A stretch of DNA of 64,000 bases, from NCBI RefSeq assembly GCF_014641715.1, contig NZ_BMIG01000005.1, positions 212,393 to 276,392 of the forward strand. The letters are read 5' to 3'. Positions within the stretch are counted from its first letter, which is position 1. Each line of letters starts with the position of its first letter. The notes below the pieces were generated by a model. It saw nothing but the letters and a program-made list of their open reading frames with translations. It was not told where the DNA came from and did not search any database. A program made the translations under genes and the position numbers. Origin of the DNA: Polaromonas eurypsychrophila. Lineage in GTDB: Bacteria > Pseudomonadota > Gammaproteobacteria > Burkholderiales > Burkholderiaceae_C. Shown piece after piece: positions 26,333 through 36,816 of the stretch.

Positions 26333-26363
26333 AAAAAAGGGCTGCATCCTGCAGCCCTTTTTT
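26333..26363. terminator. Bidirectional rho-independent terminator
   Basis: A 14-base-pair stem, AAAAAAGGGCTGCA with TGCAGCCCTTTTTT and loop TCC, lies between the convergent ends of the glycine-zipper gene and the anti-sigma gene. A and T runs on both sides let it serve both directions. Confidence 0.92.
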
Positions 26364-26403
26364 TGTTAGCGGCGTCAACGGCGCCAGCCGCATGCCCGCG
26401 CTC

Positions 26404-27183
26404 TTAAAGCGTGGTCTGGAGCAGCGCGCCTTTGAACAGCACCGGCCCGCTGGGCCCGCTGCCCGCAGGAACGCCACCTTTGGGCTCCAGGCTGATGGCC
26501 AGCGCCGGCACCTTGTTCACAGCATCATTGCCGGCCGGCAGGCGCACCACCGCACCGTCTCCGAGCACGCCCAGCGACTTGGCACCGCCGCCCTGCGGCA
26601 GCGCCCACAACTGAAGCGACTTGTCTGGCGCAGGGTGGAACTGGCCCACATGTTTGAGCTGCAACTGGCTGTGTTTGGGGTCGTACGTCACCAGCACCGA
26701 AGGCGCGGACTTGTCGTCGGCCAGCACGGCCACGTACTGGATCTCGGGCGTGGCGGCCAGACGGGCGCTGAGTTCCTGCACCTGACCGTTCAGCGCCGTG
26801 TTCAGGTTCAGACCAGTCACCACCGCCACCACGGCAGCCATGGCGCCGGCGGCTGTGGCGCCACGCCACAAACCGAGGCTGGCCCACCAGCCACCGTCCG
26901 ATACAGCGGCAGGTGCCCGCCGTGCGGCCAGCATGGCCCTGGACTCTTTTTCAGCGTTGACAAGATTTTCAATGCGCTTCCAGACCGCCGGACTGGGCGC
27001 GGTCTGCGGCTGCAGCTCGGCCACCGAAGCCATGCGGCCTTGCCAGATCAGCGCGGCGGCGCGCACCGGTGCATGGGTGCGCGCCAGCGCCTCAAAGCGG
27101 CGACGGGCACCGCCGCGCAGCGTACCCAGCGCGTAGCTGGCCGCCAACTGCTCGACCAGCGAGGGGTTGCGCGTGATATTCAT
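26404..27183 (-). CDS. Anti-sigma factor (RskA-like)
   Basis: A 259-residue membrane protein. The N-terminal cytoplasmic sigma-binding region (about 1-100) includes LAASYALGTLRGGARRRFEAL. A single membrane segment lies at about 107-126 (GATAAGAMAAVVAVVTG). The periplasmic RskA domain follows, with LQLWALPQGG and PALAISLEPKGGVP. It is encoded right after an ECF sigma factor, which it would hold inactive until proteolysis or a periplasmic signal releases it. No zinc-binding HxxxCxxC motif is visible, which is normal for this branch. Confidence 0.9.
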   Translation of the reverse strand: MNITRNPSLVEQLAASYALGTLRGGARRRFEALARTHAPVRAAALIWQGRMASVAELQPQTAPSPAVWKRIENLVNAEKESRAMLAARRAPAAVSDGGWWASLGLWRGATAAGAMAAVVAVVTGLNLNTALNGQVQELSARLAATPEIQYVAVLADDKSAPSVLVTYDPKHSQLQLKHVGQFHPAPDKSLQLWALPQGGGAKSLGVLGDGAVVRLPAGNDAVNKVPALAISLEPKGGVPAGSGPSGPVLFKGALLQTTL

Positions 27184-27253
27184 ACCTTACCTTCTTCCAG
27201 AAGTTTCCCGACACCATTGGCGGGAACAAACCCAATCAAATTCATGCGGTGAC

Positions 27254-27838
27254 TCATACAAACCGCGACATGCAGCCCCGCAATTGCTCCAGCCCGCGGC
27301 GAATCCAGGTCTTCACCGTGCCCAGCGGCAGCTTGAGCTGCTCGGCCAGTTCGCCGTGGCTCAGGTCCCGCATGTAGGCCAGACTCACCACCTCACGCTG
27401 CTTGTTGTCCAGCTGGCTCAGGCACTGGTGCAGCGCCCAGGCCTGCTCACTGGCCAGCGCCGTATCCATCGGATTCGGGGAATTGCCTTCCACCGTCTCG
27501 GCCATCACATCGTCCAGCTCCAGCGACGCATCGGCCCGTTCGGAGGTGCGACGACGCAGAAAATCCAGCCCCCGGCTGCGCACGATCAGGCACATCCAGG
27601 CCATGGGCGGCGACAGGCTGGCCTTGTAGTCGCCTGCAATACGCCAGATGTTGATGAATGCTTCCTGCAACACGTCCTCGGCCCAGCTTCGGTTGGTGAC
27701 CACTCTCACCGCCACGCCATAAAGCTTGGACGAGGTCAACTCGTAAAGCTCTCTGAGCGCCGATTCGTCGGTCTGGGCAACGCGATCAATGAGCGCGATC
27801 AATTGGGTATCCGGGCTTTCTGCATTCATGGACGCCAT
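27254..27838 (-). CDS. ECF RNA polymerase sigma factor
   Basis: A 194-residue sigma-70 family protein. Region 2 lies at about 20-90 (ALRELYELTSSKLYGVAVRV, core LYELTSSKLYG, then WAEDVLQEAFINIWR). Region 4 lies at about 130-185 (QLDNKQREVVSLAYMRDLS, HGELAEQLKLPLGTVKTWIR). It belongs to the SigK-type ECF group that pairs with RskA-like anti-sigmas, and its anti-sigma gene follows 70 bases later. A start three codons downstream (MNAESPD) is possible. Confidence 0.93.
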   Translation of the reverse strand: MASMNAESPDTQLIALIDRVAQTDESALRELYELTSSKLYGVAVRVVTNRSWAEDVLQEAFINIWRIAGDYKASLSPPMAWMCLIVRSRGLDFLRRRTSERADASLELDDVMAETVEGNSPNPMDTALASEQAWALHQCLSQLDNKQREVVSLAYMRDLSHGELAEQLKLPLGTVKTWIRRGLEQLRGCMSRFV

Positions 27839-27976
27839 TGTCCTGCATTCCCTATACGCCCGAAACGGGTCAATGGATTCAGGCCGGCAGCGCCCGGGGA
27901 GGCCAGGCTGACCTAAAATCGATGGTTTTGCACGCCGGGCCCTCTTGCTGGCTCACCCGTCCTTTTCCAGAACACC

Positions 27977-28294
27977 ATGACTACCGAAAAAATCGACAAC
28001 ATCAGCGTCACCACCCAAGCCAACGTGTATTTCGATGGAAAATGTGTGAGCCACGGCATCACTTTTGCCGACGGCACAAAAAAATCTGTCGGCGTGGTGC
28101 TGCCTTCCACCCTGACCTTCAATACCGGTGCACCCGAGATCATGGAATGTGTAGCCGGCGCCTGTGAATACAAACTAGCCGGCAGCGACGCCTGGGTGAG
28201 GTCTTCGCCTGGTGAAAAATTCAGCGTGCCGGGCAACTCAAGTTTCGATATACGGGTCGGTGAGGCTTACCACTACATCTGCCACTTCGGCTGA
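27977..28294 (+). CDS. ppnP: Pyrimidine/purine nucleoside phosphorylase
   Basis: A 105-residue cupin-fold enzyme (DUF1255/YaiE family) that splits nucleosides with phosphate to give base and ribose 1-phosphate. The whole protein matches the family. Key segments are VYFDGKCVSHGITFADG and VGVVLPSTLTFNTG, and near the end SFDIRVGEAYHYICHFG. It is a single-gene unit divergent from the sigma factor. Confidence 0.93.
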   Translation: MTTEKIDNISVTTQANVYFDGKCVSHGITFADGTKKSVGVVLPSTLTFNTGAPEIMECVAGACEYKLAGSDAWVRSSPGEKFSVPGNSSFDIRVGEAYHYICHFG

Positions 28295-29791
<1,497 letters not shown>

Positions 29792-29808
29792 GCATCGGTT
29801 GAAGCCCC

Positions 29809-29846
29809 AAAGACAAAGCCCGCTTTTGCGGGCTTTGTCTTTTTAT
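29809..29846 (+). terminator. Rho-independent terminator after argG
   Basis: A 15-base-pair stem, AAAGACAAAGCCCGC with GCGGGCTTTGTCTTT, has a TTTT loop and a T run behind it, 18 bases beyond the argG stop. Confidence 0.93.
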
Positions 29847-29943
29847 CGAATCACTGTCTCTCAATACTCCAACAGTAAACAAGCCATTTGCGTGCAAAGA
29901 CATGGGCCCAATAAGCGGCCAGCAACATCGACGCGAAGGTCTG

Positions 29944-31053
29944 TCAATCTGCCAGCTCGATGTCGACAAACTTTAGTTTCTTCCCGTTCAACCGAATCAC
30001 CTTAACTAGAACAGAGCGATTCACCATGGGACCAATAACATCATCGACAGCATCTTGGAGCCCCTCAATATGAAGTGAAACGCCGTCTACAACGATGTCT
30101 AACCAATCTTTGTCCAAATGCACTGCGCGCAAAGTACCTCGCAATTCTTCCGGACTCTTATCTACTTCAGGCGACTGAGGTCTTTCTTGTCGTAGTTGGG
30201 CATTGATACTTGAGCGCGTTCCAGTATCAAGACAGACTGGTTTTACTTCACCCGAGCCACGCAATTCAATCCGTTCAAAAGTTTTACCGGTGGGGGCTAG
30301 ATTGCGAGCAAGCTTTAGAAATGTGGCTCGATACGCTTTATCTGACACAAGGCTTTCTAATGCAGCACCATCCTCAAATGTGGAGGCACTAACGATTTCA
30401 AGAAAGTGCTGCGCAATGCGCCGCGGCTCGACATTTTCTTTAAAGAAGTCATCTTGTTTGGGCTTCTGTATTGCTACAGAAAACTGATAACTCCCTGGCG
30501 CTGACTGAAACAACCAAGGGCGACACGATTCTTGCAATTCTCTCGATGGTGGACCGGCCCTTCGATGGTCTACACCCTGAAGATACTCAATCGTCCTATA
30601 GAACATCGATTGAATCGTTTGGACTTTGTCAACGATTAAGTCGAGCGGAGCCCCACCCGTTACCACCTCTCCACCCTTGACCGAAACCATGACCTGTCCA
30701 GGGACAAATGCGACGTTCGCTTTTCTCTTGGAACTTTCTGTCCATATTGCTTGAACCAAGTTTCTGAGTTCCTCGCGCGAAAATTCAGGTAACAACGAAT
30801 CGGCAAGCATTGAGTGAGCGAGCTGCTCGGCTACAGCGTACTCTCCCGCCTTGTACCAAAGCGATACAGCACTAACCGCAGTGATCCCCCTTGTTCTCAG
30901 CTTTGACGCATCAAGCTGGTCCAGCGCTTTGCGCTCAGCAACAGCAGCTCCCTTATATAGCTCGTTTGCGCGATCAAAGTTGCCAGCCCTTAGCTCCAAC
31001 TGTGCGTCAATCGCAAGTCTTTCACTTTCTGTGTGAAACAGAGCCCAGCTCAT
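29944..31053 (-). CDS. Unknown protein with TPR-like N-terminus
   Basis: A 369-residue protein I cannot place in a named family. Residues about 8-110 look like helical TPR-type repeats (LAIDAQLELRAGNFDRANELY, then LWYKAGEYAVAEQLAHSML). A middle region has FVPGQVMVSVKGGEVVTGGA. The C-terminal 80 residues form a probable beta domain (LRGTLRAVHLDKDWLDIVVDG, then VLVKVIRLNGKKLKFVDIEL). No signal peptide or membrane segment is seen. Its ATG overlaps the stop of the 185-residue gene by four bases, so the two work as a unit. Base composition is less GC-rich than in core neighbours, which suggests transfer. Confidence 0.75.
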   Translation of the reverse strand: MSWALFHTESERLAIDAQLELRAGNFDRANELYKGAAVAERKALDQLDASKLRTRGITAVSAVSLWYKAGEYAVAEQLAHSMLADSLLPEFSREELRNLVQAIWTESSKRKANVAFVPGQVMVSVKGGEVVTGGAPLDLIVDKVQTIQSMFYRTIEYLQGVDHRRAGPPSRELQESCRPWLFQSAPGSYQFSVAIQKPKQDDFFKENVEPRRIAQHFLEIVSASTFEDGAALESLVSDKAYRATFLKLARNLAPTGKTFERIELRGSGEVKPVCLDTGTRSSINAQLRQERPQSPEVDKSPEELRGTLRAVHLDKDWLDIVVDGVSLHIEGLQDAVDDVIGPMVNRSVLVKVIRLNGKKLKFVDIELAD

Positions 31054-31607
31054 TTGCCTTCACTCACTTTCTGAATCGCTATCACCAATTCCTTAAAGCC
31101 GACAACTGACGCAATTGCTGGCAAGTTGCTCGCCCCACGTCGCGTTTGTTCTATCTTTTGCTTTAGTCGAGCGTCCACGACTGTACGCCCTCCAGAATCG
31201 ACGCCAGACACTTCCAAGCGAAAGCAGGTTTCTAAGTCTTCCAACTCCGTATTTGCAGGCGCAACATACCAGTCCGCCCCAGTCAAAGTTTCCGCACGCC
31301 GAACTGCAACCAACCCCTCGCGAACTTCAACCGCAGCCAAACAAACGCCATAAGCGCCTGCTTCAGTTGTATCAATCTCGTTTGCCCAAGCGTTTCGCGT
31401 CCTTTCGTCAGGCTTAGTGAATTCGACATTGCAATTCGCCAGACCTGTGCTGCATGCAACCGACATTTCAATGGGCGAGGAATGGTGCCTATCAAGGCAT
31501 ACCGATGCAGCTTCCGAAAAAGTCCCGGCAAGCGAAGCGGTCAATCCAGGATGCCGCTCATGTAACTTTTCAAGACGCAACCCATTTTTAGAAATCTCAG
31601 ACGCCAT
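31050..31607 (-). CDS. Unknown protein, possible PD-(D/E)XK-like fold
   Basis: A 185-residue protein, the first gene of a two-gene unit, with a good GGAGGAG ribosome binding site. The second half runs GADWYVAP, then CFRLEVSG, then a lysine-rich helix VDARLKQKIEQ. This order (an Asp, a Glu-x-Ser strand, a Lys-rich helix) resembles restriction-type nuclease folds, but the core Lys is not in its usual place. The nuclease idea is inference. The N-terminus has several cysteines (VACSTGLANCNVEF). Lower GC than the core genes. No known family recognised. Confidence 0.72.
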   Translation of the reverse strand: MASEISKNGLRLEKLHERHPGLTASLAGTFSEAASVCLDRHHSSPIEMSVACSTGLANCNVEFTKPDERTRNAWANEIDTTEAGAYGVCLAAVEVREGLVAVRRAETLTGADWYVAPANTELEDLETCFRLEVSGVDSGGRTVVDARLKQKIEQTRRGASNLPAIASVVGFKELVIAIQKVSEGK

Positions 31608-31713
31608 AAAGCCGCTCCTCCTTCATTTGTCTCGCGCATTGGATCAGTAGCCGATCTCTCCAATTTCTTCACTGCCTCTGTGGGAAGTTTGCTGAACCGT
31701 GCAGCAGTATCAG

Positions 31714-32667
31714 TCAAGTGAAACTATTCTGATGCTCCCGGCAATACTGCAACCCGCCAAAACGCTTGGCGTTGTTCCAGCAGAACTTGCCTTCGGGGTA
31801 GCTGATCTTCTCACGGCAATGGGCGCAGATCAGCTTTTTGGCCAATGAGGCGTCGGCCTGTGCGGGTGCTGGGGTGGCGGGTGCTGCAGCAAATACTGGC
31901 GCTGGAGGCCTAGGCTCCATCACAGCCTTGGCCGGTTGAGGTTTGGGCTGCATGAAGTCTGGCAGGTCCAGCAGGTCTTGCGGGCGGTGCTGGCGCTTGA
32001 GCTTTTCGCCCCATGCCTTGATGGTGTCGGGGCTGCGTATGTTGAAGATGGCCTTGAACACGCCGCCCGTGCTGAAGCCGTCCACCAGCTTTTCATGCCA
32101 GGCGCGGAACTGGTCTGCCTTGATCAGAAAGCTGGTGTCCAACGCCTTGGCGTCTGGCCGCTGAATGATGGCTTGCGGGTGCATCAGCACCACGTTATGG
32201 AACTCGGGCAGCTTGTCGGTGCGAGTGCCGATTTCCAGCCGTTCCAGAAGTTTGCCCAGGATGCGCGCGTGGCGGCGGCTTTGCTCATAGGGGGAGGGAA
32301 TGCCGTAGCGCTCCTTGCCATAGCGCACGGTGAACTCGCCATGGGCGTTGACTTCAAGGTCGCCCGAATAATTTTTGGTTTCGATCAGCACCATGTAGCC
32401 GGTGCGGTTGATGACCAAATGATCAATTTGGGCCACCTCACCATCGACCTGGAACCGCAGGTCGTGCAGCAGGACATTGTTTTGCCCATCCTTGTAGTGG
32501 CCGTCGAGGTGGAAGGCGGCTTCTCGTTCGCCCTTGATGCCGGCGGTCAGGTTGCGCAGTTCAACGCGCAGCCACTCTTTCTGCCGGGTGTCCAGCAGGG
32601 GGGACTTTTGCAGGTCTTGCAGCAAAGCCAGGCGCCTGGACTTGTCGTCGGCTGATTTGATGAGCAT
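31714..32667 (-). CDS. NERD-domain protein with C-terminal zinc-ribbon-like segment
   Basis: A 317-residue protein. Residues about 45-165 form a NERD (nuclease-related) domain: GEREAAFHL, then VAQIDHLVINRTGYMVLIETKNY, whose core IDHLVINRTGYMVLIETKNY holds the D-xn-E-x-K triad of the restriction-endonuclease fold. A proline/alanine-rich linker follows, and the C-terminus has CAHCREKISYPEGKFCW plus a later cysteine, a likely zinc-binding knuckle. NERD proteins occur near mobile and defence genes. It probably cuts or binds nucleic acid; the target is unknown. Confidence 0.85.
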   Translation of the reverse strand: MLIKSADDKSRRLALLQDLQKSPLLDTRQKEWLRVELRNLTAGIKGEREAAFHLDGHYKDGQNNVLLHDLRFQVDGEVAQIDHLVINRTGYMVLIETKNYSGDLEVNAHGEFTVRYGKERYGIPSPYEQSRRHARILGKLLERLEIGTRTDKLPEFHNVVLMHPQAIIQRPDAKALDTSFLIKADQFRAWHEKLVDGFSTGGVFKAIFNIRSPDTIKAWGEKLKRQHRPQDLLDLPDFMQPKPQPAKAVMEPRPPAPVFAAAPATPAPAQADASLAKKLICAHCREKISYPEGKFCWNNAKRFGGLQYCREHQNSFT

Positions 32668-32762
32668 GCTCCCCTCCCCCTTCGGAATTCTTATGGCTGG
32701 ACTTTACCCGAGGGGCATGGCCACAACGCCCGTGGGCGCATGGACACATCAATCTCTGCAGT

Positions 32763-33840
32763 TCAATCGCCCGACGCGCGGGGGAGCTGCTTAACCATGC
32801 GGTCAAAGTCGCTCTCAAACAAGCGGTCTTGCACGATGCGGTATTTCTCAAACTCGCTTTCCGCATGGGCCTTGGCGATTTCTGCTGATACCTTACCGGC
32901 ATCCTGCAGGATTTCTCGATCCCACAGTTGCAGGAAGCGGGCCAGGCGCTCCTCCCAATCTTGCATTGGTCATGGGGATACGGCGCATGGCTTACAGTTC
33001 AGCCATATCCAGGTAGGCCGACACGATGCGCTGCATCTGCGCCATCTCGAACTCCGATAGGTAATTCTTGGCGACGGAAACGTCATATTTGTGGACCTTG
33101 CCGTGGGGCGCGCCTTCCCAGTGGGTCAGGCCCATGTTTTCCTTCTGGTGGTTCGCCCGGTCCACGATCACCTCTGCCGCCGTCTGCCCGTGGATAGCGT
33201 AATGCAGTTTGTTTTGCACAGCGGCAAAGAAGCGTTTGGTGGCCGTGGCAGTGGCAGTGGTGTCGTAATCCAGTGCCGTGGAGTAGATGTCCGTGATCTT
33301 CTGGTAGAACTTGCGCTCAGTGAGCCGGATTTCCCGGATCTTTTCCAACTGCCGCTCAAAGAATTCTTCAGTCAGCACGCTGCCGGCACTCTTCAGGCGA
33401 TCCACATCCATGACCCAGCCTTGGATCGTGTAGTCCTTCACGATCTGGTTGGCCCATTTGCGGAATTGCACTGCGCGCTCGTTCTCAATCTTGAAACCGA
33501 CGGCAATGATGGCCTGCAGGCTGTAATGATCCACCTTGCGCTGGACCTCGCGGTCACCCTCGGTTTGAACCATTAAGTACTGCTTAACAGTTGCCTCGCG
33601 CTCTAACTCGTTATCCGCATAGATGCGCTTCAAATGTTGGCTGATGGCTGGTACCGATACATCGTAGACCGTGGCCATCATCTTTTGCGTGAGCCAGAGG
33701 TTTTCATTCTCGTAACGCATTTCGACACTATTGCTGCCGTTACCGGTGGCCGCAACAAAGGTCAGGTACTCCGCAGCCGAAGAGCGGACGATCGAAACAT
33801 CGGTCTTGGTCGTCGGTGCCTGGGACTTGCGTTTGGTCAT
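32763..33840 (-). pseudogene. RhuM-family gene broken by a stop codon and a frameshift
   Basis: The intact first part (33840-32992, 282 residues) has the RhuM family features: RYENENLWLTQKMMATVYDV, a winged-helix DNA-binding start, then DHYSLQAIIAVGFKI, RAVQFRKWANQIV and FFAAVQNKLHYAIHGQTAAE. It stops early at YLDMAEL with TAA. The minus strand beyond the stop still reads AMRRIPMT. After a one-base shift the normal C-terminus continues as MQDWEERLARFLQLWDREIL to 32763. Intact homologues join these parts in one frame of about 350 residues. The shortened product might still fold. Confidence 0.8.
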
Positions 33841-33909
33841 ATGCGTGGCAAAGCAAAGTTTCCGGTCAGCGATGGCACGATTTCAGCCCTCATTCTGTTT
33901 GCTGTTATT

Positions 33910-35067
33910 TTATACAGCACTCAGCAGCGCAATGTACGCAGCGTAACTGTAGCTGCGGTTTTTTTTCTGCCCGGTCAGCTCCGTGACGATACCCAAATCT
34001 TCCAGCACTTTGACGGCTGCCGTGGCGGTGGGGAAGCTGGTGGCCAGCTTCTGGCGCACCTGGTCGATGGTGAAGCGCGGCATCATGGGCAGCATTTCAA
34101 ACAAACGGTAGCTGCTGGGCCCTGCCTTGGGCGCCGCCAACAAGCTGCGGCGGTCTGTTGCCAACAGCGTGGCAATGGCCACGATGTTGCGTTCGGCATC
34201 GTGGGCTGCCGTGGCTACGCCTTCAAGGAAAAACGCCACCCAGCCCTCCCAGTCGCCTTCGGTACGCACGTTGGAAAGGCGGCGGTAATACTCGAACTGG
34301 TGTTGCTTCAGGTAGCCGCTAAGGTACATCAAAGGCTCAGGCAGCAAGCCCCAATGCTCCAGCAGCGCGGCAATCAACAGGCGCCCAATACGGCCATTGC
34401 CATCCAGAAATGGGTGAATCGTCTCAAACTGCAGATGGACCAGTGCCGTTTTCACCAGCGGCGGCAAGGGCTGCGAGCCATTGTCTGTGTTGTGTATGAA
34501 ACGCTCCAGATCTGCCAGCAAGGCAGGCACCCGCTCAGGCGGTGGCGGCACAAACACCGCATTACCCGGCCGCGTCCCACCAATCCAGTTTTGCGAGCGG
34601 CGCAACTCGCCAGGCTGCTTGCCGTTGCCCCGCGCGCCATCCAGCAACAGCCGGTGGGCGTCACACAGCAAACGCACGCTCAAGGGCAGGCCAGCCGGGT
34701 CACGCAGTTGCGACTGCACCAGCCGGAAGGCACGCAGGTAGTTGGTGACTTCTTCCACATCGTCGGTGTTGTTCACCGCAAAGCCGGCTTCTTCGTCAAA
34801 CAAATCTGCCAGCGTGGCCTGGGTGCCTTCAATCTGCGAGGTGAGCAGCGCCTCTTTGCGAATGGCGCTGTAGAGCAGCCAGTCCACCGACGGCACCAGC
34901 CCGGCAACGCCCGACAACCGCGCCAGCGCCAGCTCGGCCGCACGGTTGGCCTCCACAAAGGACTCGGGCGCTAGCGCTGGCTTGGCGGGCGGCAGTGCGT
35001 GCGGCACAAACGCCTGCACGGACTCGCCCAAGGTGGTGGAGGCGGCGTAGGTACCGGTGCTGCGCAT
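33910..35067 (-). CDS. Fic-family protein (adenylyltransferase fold) with winged-helix tail
   Basis: A 385-residue protein. Residues 76-82 (TSQIEGT) match the inhibitory (S/T)xxxE(G/N) helix, placed before the Fic core (class II). The catalytic motif is HPFLDGNGRIGR at 218-229, intact. The C-terminal 70 residues look like a winged helix-turn-helix (FTIDQVRQKLATSFPTATAAVKVLEDLGIV, core ATAAVKVLEDLG). Fic enzymes attach AMP to hydroxyl groups of target proteins, and the N-terminal glutamate blocks ATP until relieved. A perfect 11-base inverted repeat lies 16 bases upstream, suggesting autoregulation by the tail. Confidence 0.93.
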   Translation of the reverse strand: MRSTGTYAASTTLGESVQAFVPHALPPAKPALAPESFVEANRAAELALARLSGVAGLVPSVDWLLYSAIRKEALLTSQIEGTQATLADLFDEEAGFAVNNTDDVEEVTNYLRAFRLVQSQLRDPAGLPLSVRLLCDAHRLLLDGARGNGKQPGELRRSQNWIGGTRPGNAVFVPPPPERVPALLADLERFIHNTDNGSQPLPPLVKTALVHLQFETIHPFLDGNGRIGRLLIAALLEHWGLLPEPLMYLSGYLKQHQFEYYRRLSNVRTEGDWEGWVAFFLEGVATAAHDAERNIVAIATLLATDRRSLLAAPKAGPSSYRLFEMLPMMPRFTIDQVRQKLATSFPTATAAVKVLEDLGIVTELTGQKKNRSYSYAAYIALLSAV

Positions 35068-35082
35068 GATTTGAAAGAGTTC

Positions 35083-35107
35083 TTTAATTTGATGAGATCA
35101 AATTAAA
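35083..35107. promoter_or_regulatory. Perfect palindrome before the fic gene, likely operator
   Basis: TTTAATTTGAT and ATCAAATTAAA form an exact 11-base inverted repeat with spacer GAG, starting 16 bases upstream of the fic start codon. The AT-rich sequence stands out in this GC-rich genome. The C-terminal winged helix of the Fic protein is the obvious candidate to bind it. Confidence 0.75.
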
Positions 35108-35222
35108 CCAATCTTTAATACGAAGCGCAAGTATGAAAGCAGGCTTTACAGAGCGCAGATGCCCGGAAAAAAAAATAACTTCCCCACCTCACGCGCAAAC
35201 ACCGGCACAGCCGCGTCATGCC

Positions 35223-36275
35223 TTAAACCACCACCGGCTCGGGCTCCAGCAAGATGCCAAACCGCTCGTAAACACTGGTCTGTATCGCCTTGGCCAGGGT
35301 CATGACTTCGCCGCCGGTCACCGGGTCGGCGCTGCCGCCCCGGTTGACCAGCACCAGCGCCTGGCGTTCGTAAACGCCGGCATTGCCAATGCTTTTACCC
35401 TTCCAGCCGCAGGCGTCGATCAGCCAGCCTGCGGCCAGCTTCACCGAGCCGTCATCGAGCTGGTAATGCACGATTTTTGGCTCGCGCTGGATGATGTCGG
35501 CGCACTGCTCGGGCGACACCGTGGGGTTCTTGAAAAAGCTGCCGGCATTGCCAATCACCGCCGGATCGGGCAGCTTGGTGCGGCGTATCTCGCAGACCCA
35601 GTCATAAATCTGCAAGGCGTCGGGTTGGACGCCAGGCGTCTGGGCCATTTTTTTCTCGAGATCGGCGTAACCGAGCACCGGCTTCCAGGCCTTGGGCAGT
35701 GCAAAACGCACCCGCGTGATCAACGCCTTGCCGGCCAGACCCAGGCCGTTGGGGCCCGTGCTGCTGTGTTTGAACACCGAGTCGCGGTAGCCGAAAGCGC
35801 ATTGCGCGGCGCCCAGCGTGAAGGCTTTGCCTGTCGTCAGGTCCACCGCATCGAGCGAGTCGAAGCGGTCCTGCAGTTCCACGCCGTAAGCGCCTATGTT
35901 TTGCACCGGCGAGCCACCGACGGTGCCCGGAATCAACGCCAGGTTTTCCAGCCCCGGATAGCCCTGGTGCACGGTCCAGTCCACGATGTCGTGCCAGCTT
36001 TCGCCGGCGCCGGCCTCGACGATCCAGGCTTTGGCGGTCTCGCCAAGCAGCTTTTTGCCCTTGATCTCGACCTTGAGCACCAGCGGCTTGACGTCGCCGG
36101 TGATCACGATGTTGCTGCCGCCGCCCAGCACAAACTTGGGCGCATCCCGCAGCGCCGGGTCGGCCAGCACGGCGGCCACATCCTGCTCGCTGCTGATACG
36201 CACCAGGCTCAAGGCCTTGGCCATGATGCCAAAGGTGTTGGAAAACTGGAGGGGGACGTTTTTCTCGACTAACAT
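35223..36275 (-). CDS. murB: UDP-N-acetylenolpyruvoylglucosamine reductase
   Basis: A 350-residue FAD enzyme that makes UDP-N-acetylmuramate with NADPH, a cytoplasmic step of peptidoglycan synthesis. FAD-binding motifs are FVLGGGSNIVITGD and PGTVGGSPVQNIGAYG. The catalytic serine is in GNAGSFFKNP. It is of the long E. coli-like (type I) form. It is divergent from yajQ and stands alone on the minus strand after the accessory segment. Confidence 0.95.
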   Translation of the reverse strand: MLVEKNVPLQFSNTFGIMAKALSLVRISSEQDVAAVLADPALRDAPKFVLGGGSNIVITGDVKPLVLKVEIKGKKLLGETAKAWIVEAGAGESWHDIVDWTVHQGYPGLENLALIPGTVGGSPVQNIGAYGVELQDRFDSLDAVDLTTGKAFTLGAAQCAFGYRDSVFKHSSTGPNGLGLAGKALITRVRFALPKAWKPVLGYADLEKKMAQTPGVQPDALQIYDWVCEIRRTKLPDPAVIGNAGSFFKNPTVSPEQCADIIQREPKIVHYQLDDGSVKLAAGWLIDACGWKGKSIGNAGVYERQALVLVNRGGSADPVTGGEVMTLAKAIQTSVYERFGILLEPEPVVV

Positions 36276-36328
36276 CGCAGGATTGTCTCACCCGGCCTGC
36301 TGCAAGCCGGTCAAACCGCTGAAAAACC

Positions 36329-36814
36329 ATGCCCTCTTTTGACACCGTCCTCGAAGCCGACCTGGTCAAGGTCAAGAACTCGGTTGAAAACACCGCCAAG
36401 GAAATCGGCACACGTTTTGACTTCAAGGGTACGGCGGCAGCCATCGAGCTCAAGGACAAGGAAATCACGCTGATCGGCGACAGCGATTTCCAGATTGACC
36501 AGATCACCGACATCCTGCGCAACAAGGCCACCAAGAGCGGCGTCGATGTGCGCTTTTTCGACGCCGGCAAGGTCGAAAAGATCGGCGGTGACAAGGTTAA
36601 GCAAATCACCAAGGTGCGCAACGGCATCGAGACCGAACAGGCCAAGAAAATATCGCAGTTGATCAAGGGCAGCAAGGTCAAGGTGCAGGCCTCGATCCAG
36701 GGCGACGCGGTGCGGGTCACCGGCAAAAACCGCGACGACCTGCAGGAGGCCATGGCCATGATCAAGGCCGAGTTGCCCGACATGCCGCTGAGTTTCAACA
36801 ACTTCAGAGACTAG
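36329..36814 (+). CDS. yajQ: YajQ-family nucleotide-binding protein
   Basis: A 161-residue protein of the YajQ/UPF0234 family, reported in Xanthomonas to bind cyclic di-GMP. The N-terminus [21 protein letters not shown] (core [10 protein letters not shown]) and the segment [14 protein letters not shown] are diagnostic. The end is SFNNFRD. It is followed two bases later by the aspartic protease gene, so the two may be co-transcribed. Confidence 0.95.
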   Translation: MPSFDTVLEADLVKVKNSVENTAKEIGTRFDFKGTAAAIELKDKEITLIGDSDFQIDQITDILRNKATKSGVDVRFFDAGKVEKIGGDKVKQITKVRNGIETEQAKKISQLIKGSKVKVQASIQGDAVRVTGKNRDDLQEAMAMIKAELPDMPLSFNNFRD

Positions 36815-36816
36815 AC

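Noticed and set aside
33634..36272. Long plus-strand frames opposite the Fic gene and murB
   Set aside because: Antisense shadows. The minus-strand genes have intact catalytic motifs and correct lengths.
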